The position numbers and the translations under genes were made by a program. A stretch of 33,274 nt of DNA from assembly GCF_002979475.1 (NCBI RefSeq), contig NZ_PCOY01000031.1:1-33274 (forward strand). The letters run 5' to 3'. Below the pieces are notes generated by a model. It saw only the letters and a program-made list of their open reading frames with translations. It was not told the DNA's origin and ran no database searches. Origin of the DNA: Microbacterium sp. MYb62. GTDB taxonomy: Bacteria; Actinomycetota; Actinomycetes; Actinomycetales; Microbacteriaceae. Shown here one piece after another: positions 8,187-16,873 of this stretch (the first letter of the stretch is position 1; every line of letters starts with the position of its first letter).

Positions 8187-8760
8187 GCCGATGGAGAACC
8201 TCCGGGACGAGGAGTTCGCACCGGAGGTTCTCCAGAGCGACCTCGTCTACGAGGGCCGGGTGTGGGACGTGCGCTCCGATCGGGTGCGCTACGGCGAGGG
8301 CGAGTTCGTCCGCCAATACGTCGCCCATCCTGGCGCGGTGGCGATCGTCGCACTCGACGACGAGGGGCGTGTGCTGCTCATCCAGCAGTACCGGCATCCG
8401 ATCCGTCACCGCGACTGGGAGCTGCCGGCCGGACTGCTCGACGTCGACGGTGAGCCACCGCTCGACGCCGCCCGGCGGGAACTCGCCGAAGAGGCGGATC
8501 TCGTGGCGGCGCACTGGGAGCCCCTGGTCTCCTCGTGGACGACTCCGGGCGGGAACGACGAGATGATCCATGTCTTCCTGGCCACGGGGGTGGGCCCGGC
8601 GGGAGCGACCCACGAACGCGAGGACGAGGAAGCCGACATCCGGGTGGAGTGGGTGGCGCTGGCCGACGTCGTCGCTGCGGTGCTGGACGGACGGATGCGC
8701 AACGGCATCCTGGCGATCGGCGCATTCGCGGCGTCTCAGAGGCTGCGCGATCGGGGCTGA
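8179..8760 (+). CDS. Nudix hydrolase, ADP-ribose pyrophosphatase type
   Basis: 193 residues. The nudix box lies near residues 88-112 (AGLLDVDGEPPLDAARRELAEE). It has one extra residue before the first Glu and replaces the usual final Gly-hydrophobic pair with ADL; catalytic REL.EE is intact. The upstream block LIQQYRHPIRHRDWELPAGLLD is typical of ADP-ribose pyrophosphatases. It corresponds in order to M. tuberculosis Rv1700. ATG 8179 overlaps pyrG by 8 nt; ATG 8191 is the alternative. Probably hydrolyses ADP-ribose to AMP and ribose-5-phosphate in the cytoplasm. Confidence 0.9.
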   Translation: MTEPMENLRDEEFAPEVLQSDLVYEGRVWDVRSDRVRYGEGEFVRQYVAHPGAVAIVALDDEGRVLLIQQYRHPIRHRDWELPAGLLDVDGEPPLDAARRELAEEADLVAAHWEPLVSSWTTPGGNDEMIHVFLATGVGPAGATHEREDEEADIRVEWVALADVVAAVLDGRMRNGILAIGAFAASQRLRDRG

Positions 8761-8762
8761 GC

Positions 8763-9665
8763 ATGCTGCTCGATCGCGCACTCGATGCCTATCTGCGTCA
8801 CGTCACGGTCGAGCGCGGGCTGAGCGCCCACACGATCGCCGCGTATCGACGTGACCTCGGGGGATACCGGGAATGGCTGGCAGGTCACGGTGTGACCGAC
8901 ACCGCGGAGGTGACGCCGGCGGTGATCGATCGCTTCATCGCTGAGCGGTCTTCGGCCGAGCCACCTCCGGCATCGACGAGCCTCGCGCGGCTGCAGTCGT
9001 CCGTGCGGGGATGGCACCGGTTCCTCGCTCGGGAGGGCATCGAATCCGACGACCCGAGTGGAAGGCTCCGGCCGCCCAAGGCACCGCGGAGGCTCCCCAA
9101 GGCGCTGACCATCGATCAGGTCGAGCGTCTGCTCGCCGCACCCTCTGCGGACGAACCGCTCGGCATCCGCGACCGTGCCCTGCTGGAACTGCTCTACGCC
9201 ACCGGAGCACGCGTCTCCGAAGCGATCGACCTCGACGTCGATGATCTCGCGCACGGCGATGTGCTCCGCCTCCGGGGAAAGGGCTCGAAGGAGCGCATCG
9301 TGCCGGTGGGGTCGTATGCACGTACGGCTGTCGACGCCTACCTGACGCGCGTCCGTCCGGGGCTCGCGGCGAAGGGCCGCTCGTCGTCCCGTCTGTTCCT
9401 CGGTGCGCGCGGTGCTCCGCTCTCCCGGCAGAGTGCCTGGCTCGTCATCCGCGAGGCTGCGGAGCGCGCACAGATCACGGTGCCGGTGTCGCCGCACACC
9501 CTGCGGCATTCGTTCGCGACGCATCTACTGCAGGGCGGCGCCGACGTGCGGGTCGTGCAGGAGCTTCTCGGGCACTCGTCGGTCGCGACGACCCAGATCT
9601 ACACGCACGTCTCCGTCGATGCTCTTCGCGACATCTACGCGACCTCGCACCCTCGCGCCCGCTGA
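8763..9665 (+). CDS. xerD: Tyrosine site-specific recombinase XerD
   Basis: 300 residues, the normal Xer length. The N-terminal SAM-like core-binding domain starts LDAYLRHVTVERGLSAHT. The catalytic domain has the first Arg in GARVSEA (~150), the HTLRHSFATHLLQGG block carrying HxxR (~244), LGHSS, and the nucleophile Tyr in TQIYTHV (~279). With XerC it resolves chromosome dimers at dif near the terminus. The start is 2 nt after the nudix stop. The context next to parA-scpAB is the usual actinobacterial one, so this is housekeeping and not an element integrase. Confidence 0.94.
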   Translation: MLLDRALDAYLRHVTVERGLSAHTIAAYRRDLGGYREWLAGHGVTDTAEVTPAVIDRFIAERSSAEPPPASTSLARLQSSVRGWHRFLAREGIESDDPSGRLRPPKAPRRLPKALTIDQVERLLAAPSADEPLGIRDRALLELLYATGARVSEAIDLDVDDLAHGDVLRLRGKGSKERIVPVGSYARTAVDAYLTRVRPGLAAKGRSSSRLFLGARGAPLSRQSAWLVIREAAERAQITVPVSPHTLRHSFATHLLQGGADVRVVQELLGHSSVATTQIYTHVSVDALRDIYATSHPRAR

Positions 9666-9671
9666 CCCGCG

Positions 9672-9690
9672 ACGGTCGGATCTCGACCGT
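9672..9690 (+). terminator. Possible weak terminator after xerD
   Basis: A 7-bp perfect stem ACGGTCG / CGACCGT with a 5-nt loop is followed by only TTTC. It starts 6 nt after the xerD stop, so position supports termination, but the U-tract is short. Confidence 0.4.
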
Positions 9691-9728
9691 TTCGGCGATG
9701 AGCCTTCCGTTCGTCACAATGAGTGATT

Positions 9729-9734
9729 TATCAT
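9729..9734 (+). promoter_or_regulatory. Possible -10 element for the lipoprotein/ABC cassette
   Basis: TATCAT lies in an AT-rich patch of the 153-nt gap between xerD and the lipoprotein gene and would give an untranslated leader of about 80 nt. A TTGACA at 9761-9766 also resembles a -35 box, but no convincing -10 hexamer follows it. The gap also has short inverted repeats (TGAGTG at 9720, CACTCA at 9752). Confidence 0.3.
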
Positions 9735-9818
9735 CCTCCAGGTGGACGCGGCACTCACTCTTGACATTTTACGGTGGAAGTTCCGGCCATCTTCGGCTGT
9801 GCAAAAGGAGTTCTTCAC

Positions 9819-10832
9819 ATGCGTTCCACCGTTCCTCTCGCCGCGCTCGCGGCGTCCGCCATGGTGTTCATCCTCACGGGCTGCGGGGGCTCGCCATCCG
9901 GCGACGAACTCAGCTACGAGGACTCGCCGCTGAACGAGTACCTGTCGGCTGCCTGGGGCGGAGACCTCTCTCCCGAGGAGCAGCAGAAGAAGATGGAAGA
10001 GCAGCAGGCCAAGGTCGAGGCACTGGTCGCGCAGTGCATGTCGGACGAGGGGTTCGAGTACACGCCGAACACCGAGAGCGGAACGATCATGTCCGACGGC
10101 GGCGAGTGGGAGCCCGACAAGCGCGAGTGGGTCGAGAAGTACGGCTACGGGTATGTGAACAGCCCGTTCGCGGAGCAGGTCGAGGAGAACCCGTCCGAAG
10201 AGAGCTCCGACCCGAACGGCGAGTACGTCACGTCGCTCTCGGAGTCCGAGCAGACCGCGTTCTATGAGACCCTCTACGGTCCGACGCCGTCGGAAGAGGA
10301 GATGTCGGAAGACGGCAGCTACGAGTACAACTGGGAAGACGCCGGGTGCCAGGGGTGGGCCCAGCACGAGCTCGAGGGGGACGACCCGACGCAGGGGGAG
10401 GAGTTCAGCGAGCTGCGCACGAAGATCGAGGAGCTCTACTCCACGGCGCAGGATTCTCCCGAGCTGGCCGACCTCAACGCCGAGTGGGCGTCGTGCATGG
10501 CGGACAAGGGCGAGCCCGGATTCACGAAGCAGATGGACGCCGGCCAGTCGATCATGGATGAGCAGAACAAGATCTACGAGCAGGCCTACGGCGACGGTTC
10601 GGAGCCGGTCGACACCGAGTCCGCTGATTTCGAGGACCCCAACGAGAGCCCGGAGATGAAGGCGCTGACCGAGCGGGAGATCGAGTTGGCGCTCGTGGAC
10701 CTCGAGTGCCGCGACAAGACCTCCTTCACGAAGAAGTCCCTCGAGATCCAGTTCGCCATCGAGGAGAAGTTCATCGCCGCGAACAAGGCCGACCTCGACG
10801 CGTTCAAGGCTGCTGCAGAGCAGAGCAAGTGA
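9819..10832 (+). CDS. Acidic lipoprotein of an ABC efflux-type cassette
   Basis: 337 residues. A lipoprotein signal peptide ends in the lipobox LTGC with the modified Cys at 22, so the mature protein is anchored on the outer face of the membrane. The remainder is strongly acidic (many Glu/Asp) and contains four further Cys at 73, 177, 226 and 297. Two sit in similar contexts, AQCMSDEGF and ASCMADKGE, which hints at an internal duplication. ATG 9819 was chosen over the earlier Met because AAGGAG lies 9 nt upstream and the lipobox then falls at a normal position. Its stop overlaps the next ATG by one base. No family is named with confidence; the partners suggest a transport accessory or substrate-binding role. 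Confidence 0.85.
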   Translation: MRSTVPLAALAASAMVFILTGCGGSPSGDELSYEDSPLNEYLSAAWGGDLSPEEQQKKMEEQQAKVEALVAQCMSDEGFEYTPNTESGTIMSDGGEWEPDKREWVEKYGYGYVNSPFAEQVEENPSEESSDPNGEYVTSLSESEQTAFYETLYGPTPSEEEMSEDGSYEYNWEDAGCQGWAQHELEGDDPTQGEEFSELRTKIEELYSTAQDSPELADLNAEWASCMADKGEPGFTKQMDAGQSIMDEQNKIYEQAYGDGSEPVDTESADFEDPNESPEMKALTEREIELALVDLECRDKTSFTKKSLEIQFAIEEKFIAANKADLDAFKAAAEQSK

Positions 10833-12460
10833 TGCGCGAGGACGATACCCCGACGACGAAGATCCCTGCAGACCCCGCCGATACCGGGACGACGCCGTTC
10901 TCGGAGCTGATCGACGGACCCGACGGCGAGGGACGCGGCACAGCAGCAGACGGCGACACCGACACGGAAGCCGAGACCGACACGTCCCGCGTGAGCGGGT
11001 GGGGACGCGTGCTCCGCGGAAACCGCACCCTGTGGATCGTGGCGCTGATCGCCGTGGTCTGCCTGGTCGCAGGGTTGCTCGTCGGGCGCTTCCTGATGTC
11101 GCCGGACGCCTCGAGCGCGGATGCTCCCGAGCCGGGTCTCGTGACCGCTCCGGTCGAGTTCGGCCCACTCAGCAACGACGTGACGCTGCGGGCCGATGTC
11201 GGATACGCGGATGCCGTCGAGGTGAAGCTCGACACGTCGGCGTTCTCCGGTGCCGCGGTCGTCACCGGGCAGGTCCCCGAGGTGGGGGCGACCCTCACCC
11301 CTCTCTCGATCGCGCTCGAAGTGGTCGGTCGTCCCGTCATCGTCCTTCCCGGCGAGCTCCCGTCGTACCGCTCGCTGCGGTACGGCGTCTCGGGGCCGGA
11401 CGTGCTCCAGCTGAAGCAGGCTCTCGCGAGCGTGGGGATCGGCGTCGGCGACGTGAACTCCGACGTGTTCGACCGGGCGACGGCGGATGCCGTCGGTCAG
11501 CTGTACGCGCAGGCGGGATACCCCGCACCGGCGCCCGAGGAGGGGTCGTCGGATGGCGTGCGCGCTGCCGAGGAGGCCGTTCGCTCTGCGCAGACCGGCG
11601 TCGCCGATGCCCAGAAGGCGCTCAATGAGGCGGGTGCCGGACCCAGCGCCGTCGAGACCTGGCAGGCGGACGTGAAGGTGGCGGCGGCACAGCAGGCTCT
11701 CGCCGACGCGCAGACGACGGGGGAGGGCGTGCAGCAGGCGCAGTGGGACCTGCAGACGGCTCACCTCGAGCGCGAACAGCTGGGCAAGGCGAAGGACACG
11801 AGCGCGCAGCGGTCGATGCTCGATTCGGCTCGCGCCCAGGTGACGTCTGCGAACGAGGCGCTCGAGGAGGCGCGTCAGAAGGTACTGCCGTATCTGCCGG
11901 CGAGCGAGGTGCTCTACCTCACCGAGCTCCCGCGCCGCGTGGATGCGGTGAGCGTCGAGCGCGGTTCGGTGCTCTCCGGAGCGGCGATGACCGTCTCCGG
12001 CGCCACCGTGCGTCTCACCGGAGCGGCCGCCGAGGCCGACGCCGGACTGCTCGCCGCGGGTGCCGAAGGGTCGTTCGAGCTCCCGGACGGCACCGCGCAT
12101 CGTGCGGTGATCTCGGAGCTGAAGGCCGGCAAGGAGAACAAGTCCCGGTGGGAGGTGCTCCTCGACCCCGACCCGCTCACTCCGGAGCAGATCTCTCAGC
12201 TGCAGGGGCAGAACGTTCGCGTCAAGCTCGCGATCGGCGCGACGGACGGCGATGTCCTCTCCGTCCCGCTCGCCGCCCTCACGGCCGGCCCCGGCGGGGA
12301 ATCACGGGTGGAGGTCGTCGACTCCGATCCGCGTGACGGGAAGGACGCGAAGACCCGCCTGGTGGTCGTCGAGCCCGGACTCGCCGCGAAGGGCGCCGTC
12401 GAGGTGACCGCGGTCGACGGCGATCTCGAGGAGAACGACCTGGTGGTGGTGGGCCGGTGA
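10832..12460 (+). CDS. HlyD/MacA-type membrane-fusion protein with peptidoglycan-binding domain
   Basis: 542 residues. A ~65-residue acidic cytoplasmic tail precedes one transmembrane helix (67-89). A beta-rich adaptor segment follows. Then comes a PG_binding_1-like module around 183-225 (YGVSGPDVLQLKQAL...FDRATADAV), a long Ala/Gln/Glu-rich coiled coil (~240-355), and a second beta-barrel-like half ending in a KAKTRLVVVEPGL-type region. This is the layout of periplasmic adaptors, here in a cell without an outer membrane, so the module probably fixes the adaptor in the wall. Starts within the lipoprotein stop (TGATG) and overlaps the ATPase start by 4 nt. Confidence 0.87.
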   Translation: MREDDTPTTKIPADPADTGTTPFSELIDGPDGEGRGTAADGDTDTEAETDTSRVSGWGRVLRGNRTLWIVALIAVVCLVAGLLVGRFLMSPDASSADAPEPGLVTAPVEFGPLSNDVTLRADVGYADAVEVKLDTSAFSGAAVVTGQVPEVGATLTPLSIALEVVGRPVIVLPGELPSYRSLRYGVSGPDVLQLKQALASVGIGVGDVNSDVFDRATADAVGQLYAQAGYPAPAPEEGSSDGVRAAEEAVRSAQTGVADAQKALNEAGAGPSAVETWQADVKVAAAQQALADAQTTGEGVQQAQWDLQTAHLEREQLGKAKDTSAQRSMLDSARAQVTSANEALEEARQKVLPYLPASEVLYLTELPRRVDAVSVERGSVLSGAAMTVSGATVRLTGAAAEADAGLLAAGAEGSFELPDGTAHRAVISELKAGKENKSRWEVLLDPDPLTPEQISQLQGQNVRVKLAIGATDGDVLSVPLAALTAGPGGESRVEVVDSDPRDGKDAKTRLVVVEPGLAAKGAVEVTAVDGDLEENDLVVVGR

Positions 12461-13137
12461 CGCTGGCGCCTCCGCTCGTCGAATTCCGCGATGTCACACG
12501 CTCCTTCCCCGGGCCACCCGAGGTGCAGGCGCTCAAAGCTGCGACGTTGACCGTGGCGGCAGGGGACTACATCTCGATCGTCGGTCCCAGTGGGTCGGGC
12601 AAGTCGACCATGCTCAACCTCCTCGGTCTCCTCGATCGTCCGAGTGTGGGGGAGTATCGACTCGCGGGTTCGCTCACCGGAGACCTCTCCGAGGATGAGC
12701 GTGCCGCGGTCCGTGCGCGCTTCATCGGCTTCGTGTTCCAGTCCTTCCACCTGCTGCCTCGGCGCACCGTGCTCGACAACGTGTTGATGCCGATGCTGTA
12801 CAGCGGCGTCCCGCGTCGGGAGCGCGAGACCCGCGCCAGAGACGCGTTGACGCGGGTGGGCCTCGGACACCGCATCGACTTCTTCCCGAACTCGCTCTCC
12901 GGCGGTGAACGTCAGCGGGTCGCGGTGGCGCGTGCGGTCGTCAGCAGTCCTCAGCTGCTGCTCGCCGACGAGCCGACGGGCAACCTCGACCAGCGCACCT
13001 CCGGCGAGGTGATGGAGCTGTTCGAAGAGTTGAACGCCGACGGCCTCACCCTCATCGTCATCACCCATGACGATGCGGTGGCGCGGCGCGCCGGGCGGAG
13101 CATCCGCATCGCCGACGGCCGATTGACCGAGCTGTGA
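12457..13137 (+). CDS. ABC transporter ATP-binding protein (MacB/LolD class)
   Basis: 226 residues, the standard length of a LolD/MacB-type ATPase. Walker A GPSGSGKST is at residues 43-51. The Q-loop is in FVFQSFHLLPRRTVLDNV. The signature LSGGERQR is near 147 and Walker B LLLADEPTGNLD near 167. The H-loop is in VITHDD. It powers the permease encoded directly downstream. GTG 12457 overlaps the adaptor stop (GTGA) and the gene end overlaps the permease start. The substrate cannot be read from the sequence. Confidence 0.94.
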   Translation: MTLAPPLVEFRDVTRSFPGPPEVQALKAATLTVAAGDYISIVGPSGSGKSTMLNLLGLLDRPSVGEYRLAGSLTGDLSEDERAAVRARFIGFVFQSFHLLPRRTVLDNVLMPMLYSGVPRRERETRARDALTRVGLGHRIDFFPNSLSGGERQRVAVARAVVSSPQLLLADEPTGNLDQRTSGEVMELFEELNADGLTLIVITHDDAVARRAGRSIRIADGRLTEL

Positions 13138-14471
13138 TGCGCGTCCCCTGGCGGCGGAGGAAGGCCGCCGAGGAGAGCGACGAGAGCACGGGCGACGCCG
13201 TCGTCGAGGCCGGCGCCTCGGCGGGCGCCCTGCTGCCGGCCGTGAAGCATGCCGATCGGTTCACATTCCAGGATCTCGTCGCAGAGGCCACCGCCGACAT
13301 CGGCTCGCGCCCCGCCCGACTCGTCATGACGATCCTCGGAACGGTGCTGGGCATCGCATCGCTGGTCGCGACGCTCGGATTCGCCCAGACCGCCGCCGCG
13401 CAGATCGCGCGGCAGTTCGACGGCGTGGCCGCGACGCAGGTGGTGGTCACACCCGCCAAGGCACAGTCCGGCAAAGAGAACACGACGGTGGCCGCCGGTC
13501 GCCTGCCGTGGGACTCCCCGGAACGCGTGAAACTCCTGGCCGGAGTCGACAGTGCCGCCCTGATCGCCGAGGTCGAACTGGCCGACGGCGAGACCATCAC
13601 GGCTGTTCCGGTGAACGATCCCTCGGCGCCGATCACGGCATCCCCGAAGCTGTTCGCCACCACACAGGATCTCCCGGTGACCGTCGACGGCGACCTCGTG
13701 ACGGGCCGCTTCTTCGATGACGGACACGACGCGCGCGCCGACCGCGTGGCCGTGCTGGGACAGCGTGCAGCGGAGCGGATGGGCATCAATCGCGTCGACT
13801 CGCAACCCTCGATCTTCATCGCGGGAGTCTCATATTCCGTCATCGGCATCATCGACGGGATGGATCGCCGTACGGAGTTCGTGGACGGGGTGATCATCCC
13901 CCAGGGATCCGCACGTGCGGACTTCGGGCTCGCCGCCCCCACCGAGCTGGCGATCCACATCGCCCTCGGGGCGGGGCCGCAGGTCGCCGAGCAGTCGGTG
14001 ATCGCCCTCCAGCCGGACGATCCGGACTCGCTCGAGGCACGATCGCCGGCGGCGTCGTCCGATCTGAGTCAGAACGTGCAGGCGGATGTGAACGTCGTCT
14101 TCCTCATCCTCGGCGTCATCGCGCTGCTCGCCGGTGGGCTCGGCATCGCCAACGTCACGCTGCTGTCGGTGATGGAGCGCATCGGCGAGATCGGGCTGCG
14201 CCGTGCGCTCGGAGCCACCAGGCGTCAGATCGGCGCGCAGTTCATGGTCGAGTCCATCGTGATCGGCTTCATCGGCGGGATCATCGGTTCCGCGCTCGGT
14301 GTCGCCGCCGTGATCGTCGTCGCCGCCGTGCAGGGATGGTCGCCCGTGACCGATCCCGTGGTCGCGGTCGCGGGTGCCGCCCTCGGCGCGCTCGTGGGAT
14401 GGGCGTCGGGGTGGTATCCCGCACGTCGTGCGGCCCGTATCGAGCCGGTCGCCGCGTTGCGCGGCGTGTGA
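13134..14471 (+). CDS. ABC transporter permease, MacB/FtsX type
   Basis: 445 residues from GTG 13134; the next codon (ATG 13137) is an equally good start. After a ~60-residue cytoplasmic N-terminus comes one transmembrane helix (~63-83, MTILGTVLGIASLVATLGF). A large extracytoplasmic domain spans ~90-315. Three C-terminal helices (~320-430) contain the FtsX-like block MERIGEIGLRRALGATRRQIGAQF. This is the MacB topology of mechanotransmission ABC exporters. It closes the four-gene cassette; a parA promoter follows within 20 nt of its stop. Confidence 0.93.
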   Translation: MMRVPWRRRKAAEESDESTGDAVVEAGASAGALLPAVKHADRFTFQDLVAEATADIGSRPARLVMTILGTVLGIASLVATLGFAQTAAAQIARQFDGVAATQVVVTPAKAQSGKENTTVAAGRLPWDSPERVKLLAGVDSAALIAEVELADGETITAVPVNDPSAPITASPKLFATTQDLPVTVDGDLVTGRFFDDGHDARADRVAVLGQRAAERMGINRVDSQPSIFIAGVSYSVIGIIDGMDRRTEFVDGVIIPQGSARADFGLAAPTELAIHIALGAGPQVAEQSVIALQPDDPDSLEARSPAASSDLSQNVQADVNVVFLILGVIALLAGGLGIANVTLLSVMERIGEIGLRRALGATRRQIGAQFMVESIVIGFIGGIIGSALGVAAVIVVAAVQGWSPVTDPVVAVAGAALGALVGWASGWYPARRAARIEPVAALRGV

Positions 14472-14487
14472 GCGGGGGCCCTGCCGG

Positions 14488-14493
14488 TACAAT
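14488..14493 (+). promoter_or_regulatory. -10 element of the parA-scpAB operon promoter
   Basis: TACAAT lies in the 51-nt gap between the permease stop and parA, 29 nt before the GTG start. The -35 region is weak. A purine-rich ribosome binding site (AAGGAGCAGGAG) follows, so this is a leadered transcript, unlike many others in the window. Confidence 0.65.
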
Positions 14494-14522
14494 CGACCAA
14501 GCACGAAGGAGCAGGAGAACGG

Positions 14523-15413
14523 GTGGCTGAGAAAGTGGCGAAGTCCAGGGCGAAGGCGCAGAAGGCCGACGAGACCCCCATGGGACCCACGGGCCGTCCG
14601 TACCACGGGTTCCCGACGCCCGAACCGTTGAAGTCCCATGGCCCCGCGCGCATCATCGCGCTGTGCAACCAGAAGGGCGGCGTCGGCAAGACGACGACCT
14701 CGATCAACCTGGCCGCGGCTCTCGCTGAGTACGGTCGCAAGGTGCTCGCGGTCGACTTCGACCCGCAGGGCGCGCTGTCGGCCGGTCTCGGCATCCCGAC
14801 GCACGACGTGCCGACGATCTACGACCTGCTGCTGGACACCAAGCGCGATGCGCACGACGCGATCGTGCACTCGAGCGTCGAGGGCCTCGACGTCATGCCG
14901 GCCAACATCGACCTCTCCGCCGCCGAGGTGCATCTCGTCAACGAGGTGGCGCGTGAGACGATCCTCGCTCGCGTCCTGCGCCAGGTGGCAGGGGAGTACG
15001 ACGTCATCCTCATCGACTGCCAGCCGTCGCTCGGCATCCTCACCGTGAACGCGCTGACCGCGGCGCACGGTGTGATCATCCCGCTCGAGTGCGAGTTCTT
15101 CGCGCTGCGCGGTGTGGCGCTGTTGATCGAGACGATCGACAAGGTCCGCGACCGCTTGAACCCGTCGATCACGATGGACGGTCTGCTGGCGACGATGTAC
15201 GACCCGCGCACGCTGCACTCGCGCGAGGTCCTCGAGCGGGTCGTCGAGGCATTCGGCGACGACGTGCTGGAGACCGTGATCGGACGCACCGTGAAGTTCC
15301 CGGATGCCTCGGTCTCGGGTGTGCCCATCACCGAGTTCGCCCCCGAGCACGCCGCCGCTCAGGCCTACCTGCGGCTGGCGCGGGAGCTGGTCGCCCGTGG
15401 CGCCGTCGCCTAG
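14523..15413 (+). CDS. parA: ParA-family chromosome-partitioning ATPase
   Basis: 296 residues. A ~40-residue basic, disordered N-terminus is followed by the deviant Walker A NQKGGVGKTT (residues 49-58). The Walker A' motif is VDFDPQGALS and Walker B is VILIDCQPSLG. No parB lies beside it, so it is an orphan ParA of the type found next to scpAB in actinobacteria (M. tuberculosis Rv1708). It probably positions DNA or another cargo on the nucleoid. The GTG start follows AAGGAGCAGGAG; its end overlaps scpA by 17 nt. Confidence 0.93.
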   Translation: MAEKVAKSRAKAQKADETPMGPTGRPYHGFPTPEPLKSHGPARIIALCNQKGGVGKTTTSINLAAALAEYGRKVLAVDFDPQGALSAGLGIPTHDVPTIYDLLLDTKRDAHDAIVHSSVEGLDVMPANIDLSAAEVHLVNEVARETILARVLRQVAGEYDVILIDCQPSLGILTVNALTAAHGVIIPLECEFFALRGVALLIETIDKVRDRLNPSITMDGLLATMYDPRTLHSREVLERVVEAFGDDVLETVIGRTVKFPDASVSGVPITEFAPEHAAAQAYLRLARELVARGAVA

Positions 15414-16254
15414 CGAGGAACCTGTCGAGGCATCGCTCGCCGAGAGCGCAGACGATGCGGCGCACGCCGAGAACGTCGGATTCCGTGTCTCGTTGTCGAA
15501 TTTCGACGGACCGTTCGACCTGCTGCTGAATCTCATCTCGAAGCACGAGATGGACATCACCGAGGTCTCGTTGAGCGCGGTCACCAACGAGTTCATCGCC
15601 TACCTGGGGGCGCTCGAAGACGATGAGGATCTCGACCAGGCCTCCGAGTTCCTGGTCGTGGCAGCGACGCTGCTCGACATGAAGGTGGCGGGACTCCTGC
15701 CGCAAGGCGAGCTGGTGGATGCCGAAGCCGTGGCTCTCCTCGAGGCACGCGATCTGCTGTTCGCGCGGCTGCTGCAATACCGCGCCTTCAAAGAGGTCTC
15801 TGCCTGGTTCTCCCGCTGTCTGCAGCGCGAGGACCGTCGGCATGTCCGAGCAGTGCGTCTCGAGGAGAAGCATCGGCGGCAGACCCCGGAGCTCGTGTGG
15901 TCGTTGAGCGCCGACGACTTCGCCGCGCTGGCACTGCTCGCGTTCGCCCCGAAGGAGATCCCGCACGTCGGACTCGATCACCTGCACGCTCCGCTGGTCA
16001 GCATCCGGGAACAGGCGGCGATCGTCGTGACGCTGCTCCGCGCCACCGAGTCGGTGAGCTTCCGTGAGCTCGTCGCCGGGGTGACCGAGCCGGGCATCGT
16101 CGTCGCGCGCTTCATCTCGGTGCTCGAGCTCTATCGGCAGGCGGCACTGTCCTTCGAACAATTGGAACCGCTCGGGGAGCTCACACTCCGCTGGGCAGCC
16201 GACTCCTGGTCGGATGAGACGCTGGCGACCCTGGGAGCCGACTATGACCGATGA
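15397..16254 (+). CDS. scpA: Segregation and condensation protein A (kleisin)
   Basis: 285 residues. ScpA is the kleisin that bridges SMC heads in bacterial condensin. The family motif FDGPFDLLLNLISKHEMDI is at ~36-54 and the C-terminal winged-helix region ends in LGELTLRWAADS. GTG 15397 gives a normal N-terminus just before this motif, with GGGAG 10 nt upstream; longer in-frame starts would lie deep inside parA. The 11-nt overlap with scpB indicates coupled synthesis of the two partners. Confidence 0.93.
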   Translation: MAPSPSEEPVEASLAESADDAAHAENVGFRVSLSNFDGPFDLLLNLISKHEMDITEVSLSAVTNEFIAYLGALEDDEDLDQASEFLVVAATLLDMKVAGLLPQGELVDAEAVALLEARDLLFARLLQYRAFKEVSAWFSRCLQREDRRHVRAVRLEEKHRRQTPELVWSLSADDFAALALLAFAPKEIPHVGLDHLHAPLVSIREQAAIVVTLLRATESVSFRELVAGVTEPGIVVARFISVLELYRQAALSFEQLEPLGELTLRWAADSWSDETLATLGADYDR

Positions 16255-16873
16255 CCTGACAGCAGAAGATCTGACGGACCCGACGCGGGGCGAGCGCATC
16301 GACGAGGTGGCGACCGAGCTCCCGCTCGCCGAACGCATCGAGGCGATCCTCTTCATCGTGGACGAGCCGATCGGCCTCATCGCGCTGGCCGCGGCCGTCG
16401 GGTCGCCCGTGCCCGCCGTGCGTCAGACGCTCGAGTCGCTGGTCGAGGACTACGACGGTCTCGGGAAGGGACCGCGGCGCGGCTTCGAGCTGCGCGAGGT
16501 CGGCGGCGGTTGGCGGCTGTACGTGCGGGAGGATCTCGACGACGTCGTCGCCGCGTTCGTCGGAGGGCAGGCTCCCGCGCGCCTGTCGCAGGCGGCGCTC
16601 GAGACTCTGGCCGTGATCGCGTACAAGCAGCCCGTGACGCGCAGCCAGGTCGCCTCCATCCGTGCGGTGAACGTGGACTCCGTCGTCCGCACGCTCCTCG
16701 CTCGCGGTCTGATCACCGAACTGTTCGCCGATTCCGAGACGGGCGCGATCAACTACGGCACCACCGATGCTCTCCTGCAGCATCTGGGCATCAACTCGCT
16801 CGACGAGCTGCCTCCAATCTCTCCGCTGCTCGACGACGGTGCAGACGGATTCGACGAAGGGACCATCCGATGA
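16244..16873 (+). CDS. scpB: Segregation and condensation protein B
   Basis: 209 residues, usual for ScpB. Tandem winged-helix domains are visible: LAERIEAILFIVDEPIGLIAL near the N-terminus, and the hallmark LSQAALETLAVIAYKQPVTRSQVASIRAVNVDSVVRTLLARGLI in the second half. It binds ScpA within the SMC complex and helps chromosome compaction. ATG 16244 overlaps scpA by 11 nt, and its own stop overlaps rluB (ATGA). Confidence 0.95.
   Translation: MTDDLTAEDLTDPTRGERIDEVATELPLAERIEAILFIVDEPIGLIALAAAVGSPVPAVRQTLESLVEDYDGLGKGPRRGFELREVGGGWRLYVREDLDDVVAAFVGGQAPARLSQAALETLAVIAYKQPVTRSQVASIRAVNVDSVVRTLLARGLITELFADSETGAINYGTTDALLQHLGINSLDELPPISPLLDDGADGFDEGTIR

Noticed and set aside
8763..9665. XerD-type recombinase considered as the integrase of a mobile element
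   Set aside because: Its length, motifs and place between the nudix gene and the parA-scpAB block are those of the housekeeping chromosome-dimer recombinase.
9761..9766. TTGACA as a perfect -35 box upstream of the lipoprotein gene
   Set aside because: No -10-like hexamer lies 16-19 nt downstream, so it is not listed as a promoter.
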